Shown: positions 61,972 to 64,000 of the stretch, piece after piece
How positions within the stretch are numbered: the first letter of the stretch is position 1
Layout: each line of letters starts with the position of its first letter
From: Proteromonas lacertae
Lineage: Eukaryota; Sar; Bigyra; Opalinata; Proteromonadidae
Direction of reading: 5' to 3'
Assembly: GCA_002245135.1 (NCBI GenBank)
Contig: NGBS01000873.1
Coordinates: 330,690-394,689 of the forward strand
Length of the DNA: 64,000 bases
Program-made: the position numbers and the translations under genes
Notes under the pieces: generated by a model
Database searches by the model: none
What the model was told of the DNA's origin: nothing
Seen by the model: the letters and a program-made list of their open reading frames with translations, nothing else

Positions 61972-64000
61972 ATGGATTTTGATATATTAGAATTAGAAGC
62001 AGCTATACCGAAGGTAAAAAACCTTCTTTTGCGTAAAGTAAGAAAATTTAGAGCAAAAAAAGAGAAGAAAATAGCCATGCAAGCAGAAAAAGAGAGAATT
62101 AAGAAGTTAGCGAATAATAGACCAAGGCAGATTGTAATAAAAAAGAATTATGAACAAGTTATTGGATTATTAGAACATGATGTTGGAACGTATGATTTTT
62201 ATTTTAGTTTCTTAGTCGTTTATCGTTGAGTCATGTTTTATCTGCTGATGGCTATAAGACTAAAGAATTTGCAGATGTAAAATCAATTTGATTACCTCAA
62301 AGACAATACAATGGAATTAATTATCTGTGATTTAGTTATTCCTATTTTTTCAAATATTACAAATGGTCAAAAATTGTTGCAATGTATTAATTCAACAATG
62401 TCTAAAGAAATGGGGCAGTTATATATGGATAAAAATGATACAATTCCAATAAGAGTTCCAGTTATAGTCACAATTGATAAAGATAAATTTGATTTACAAC
62501 AGGAGTATATAATAATATATATATACATATAGTATAATCCAAGATTGTCTTAAAATGGGAGTTACAGGATATGTAATAAAACCAATTGGTTTAAATTCAC
62601 CAGTGATTAAAAAAATAGAAGAAATTATTAAATTAAATCATATTTCTGGTAAAGTTTATACATCTGTAATGTCTGTTGATTATAATATAGCAAGAGTATA
62701 TATATATAATAATAATTATTATTATTATTATAAACTAGAGTCATTTAGGAGATGATGAAGTAATAGAATATCAAGAAGAATTATTAAGAGCAGATGTAGA
62801 TGTAAATAACCATAGATTAGACGATATAAATAAAAAATATGTTGAAAATCGTGTATCTAAAATCTACAGAACATCAATAATACCTGAAGAGCAAAGTACT
62901 GGTAGAAAATCTTCACTTAGTGAAGGACCAAGGCCATATTCTACACCAAGCTTGACACATCAATCCTCTTTTATTGCTTCACCCAATAATGTTCCATTGA
63001 GAAGACTTTCAAGATGTTCCACTGCTAATCCATCAGCTATATTAACTCCAGATAAACGAGGAGAACAGGGTAGTAAATTCACATTCATGCCAATTGATAA
63101 TAAAGGAGAAATGGTAGATGAAGAACCAATATTAGCTGAATCTCCATTAACTAAAAAGAAGAAAGAAAAATTGAAGTTCCTGTTGCTCAAGCTACAATTA
63201 TTAATCCAAAAGATGTTAGTAAAATCCTTAGACCAGGAGTTTCTCCTTATTTTCCAGCTGTAAAAGGTGATCCAGAAATTAAATTCAATAAAATTACCAA
63301 CTATCAGCCAGTATTATTACAAAGTGATATAAGAGAATTAGAGTTTAGAAGATGTGCTGATACACCATCTGATGATTATTTAAGTAAAGGATATGAACAA
63401 ATGAAGAAGAATCAATTAAAAAGAGCAATTCAACTGTATAATAGAGGTATAAAATTAGTTCCAAAATTCAAAAATGGTGATCCAGTAACACCATCTGCTA
63501 CAATTATATTTTGTAATTTATATTTTGCTAAATCAATGGCATTATTCAAAATGAGACAAATGGAAGAAGCAATTGCTGATATGACAACTTGTTTAAAATA
63601 TCAACCCAATAATGCAGCTGCTTTATATAATCGAGGTATTATGTATTCACATGTAGGTAAATTTAATGAGAGTATTGAAGATTTTACTATAGCAATACAG
63701 AATTCACCAGATGACATTGATTGCTATAAGAATAGAGCTTTAGTATATAGAAGATTAGGTTTCTTTGTTGAAGCTCAGACTGATTATAATATTGCTAAAC
63801 AATTACAAGGGAAAATTTGTACTATGAGTGATGTATATATTATTATATAATATTTTGTGTTTATATATATATAGTTGGTACAAAATTTGATTAGACAGAA
63901 AAGAGCAGAAAGAGAGAAGAAAGGAGATATTGAAGTATATGATGCAAGTGGTATAATATTATATATTATTATTATTATTTGAATAGTGAGTATTCATAGT
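61972..64000 (+). CDS. REC-TPR-cNMP fusion protein, second copy (arm B), cut by window end and frame broken
   Basis: Mirror of the 5' two thirds of 30466-33735. It starts at 61972 with MDFDILELEAAIPKVKN and runs past 64000, inside the first cNMP-binding domain. Receiver-like and TPR parts are recognisable (IICDLVIP, GYVIKPIG, NRGIMYSHVGKF). Two lesions relative to arm A: two bases missing near 62289 in the receiver domain, and one A missing from an A-run near 63166 in the linker. Introns are the same as in arm A. Confidence 0.72.

Larger units (their letters stand above)
53429..64000. repeat. Inverted repeat arm B (at least 10.5 kb, continues past the window)
   Basis: Reverse complement of 31704-42229. 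The gene order pseudokinase-LRR, LysRS, Myb, SNARE, C2, REC-TPR-cNMP is mirrored exactly, including intergenic DNA. Base substitutions are frequent in the pseudokinase-LRR part and rare beyond it. From about 60.4 kb outward, 1-2 nt indels appear and break frames. Arms plus spacer span over 32 kb. Confidence 0.95.

Overview
The window is nuclear DNA of a unicellular eukaryote. It is very AT-rich and gene-dense. Genes carry many very short GT-AG introns (about 25-47 nt), and proteins contain poly-N and poly-Q tracts. Intergenic gaps are mostly 60-700 nt. Propionyl-CoA carboxylase beta, glycine C-acetyltransferase, a SHAQKYF-type Myb, a SYP7-like Qc-SNARE and a large He_PIG/PA14 surface protein, together with introns near 31 nt, suggest an anaerobic protist. 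A stramenopile of the Blastocystis/Proteromonas kind is possible, but that is an inference and not proven by this sequence. I saw no rRNA, tRNA, CRISPR array, retroelement or virus-like element.

Layout. 0-8.1 kb: propionyl-CoA carboxylase beta, a P4-ATPase lipid flippase with about 14 introns (one apparently AT-AC), and glycine C-acetyltransferase. 8.2-13.6 kb: a TPM-RING membrane protein, a protein derived from a Tc1/mariner-like transposase, and the ribosome-biogenesis WD40 protein UTP4. 14.3-22 kb: a divergent pair of secreted or membrane PA14/Ig-like proteins. 22-30.4 kb: a two-RRM protein, a pseudokinase-LRR gene, a protein with paired CxxC motifs, and a CHY zinc-finger protein. 30.5-42.3 kb: a REC-TPR-cNMP-binding fusion, a C2 protein, a Qc-SNARE, a Myb, lysyl-tRNA synthetase, and a second pseudokinase-LRR gene. 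42.5-53.2 kb: a collagen-like coiled-coil protein, GH63 glucosidase I, a UBAC2-like protein, and a very large CK1-FHA-cNMP-binding kinase with a C-terminal prenylation motif. 53.4-64 kb repeats the 31.7-42.2 kb block in reverse order and orientation.

The main structural feature is therefore a giant inverted repeat, with arms of at least 10.5 kb around an 11.2-kb unique spacer. It duplicates lysyl-tRNA synthetase, the Myb, the SNARE, the C2 gene, the REC-TPR-cNMP gene and a pseudokinase-LRR gene. The inner edges fall inside the two pseudokinase-LRR genes, whose first exons differ. Divergence is greatest there and very low further out. Distal arm B carries a cluster of 1-2 nt indels that break reading frames. 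A real recent duplication and a mis-assembly through paralogs are both possible. Single-base frame breaks in conserved single-copy genes (glycine C-acetyltransferase, UTP4) show that the consensus has indel errors.

Functional themes. Two multidomain cyclic-nucleotide-binding proteins lie within 20 kb: CK1-FHA-CNBD and REC-TPR-CNBD. Several genes act in the secretory and membrane system: flippase, Qc-SNARE, GH63 glucosidase, UBAC2-like protein, TPM-RING and PA14 proteins.
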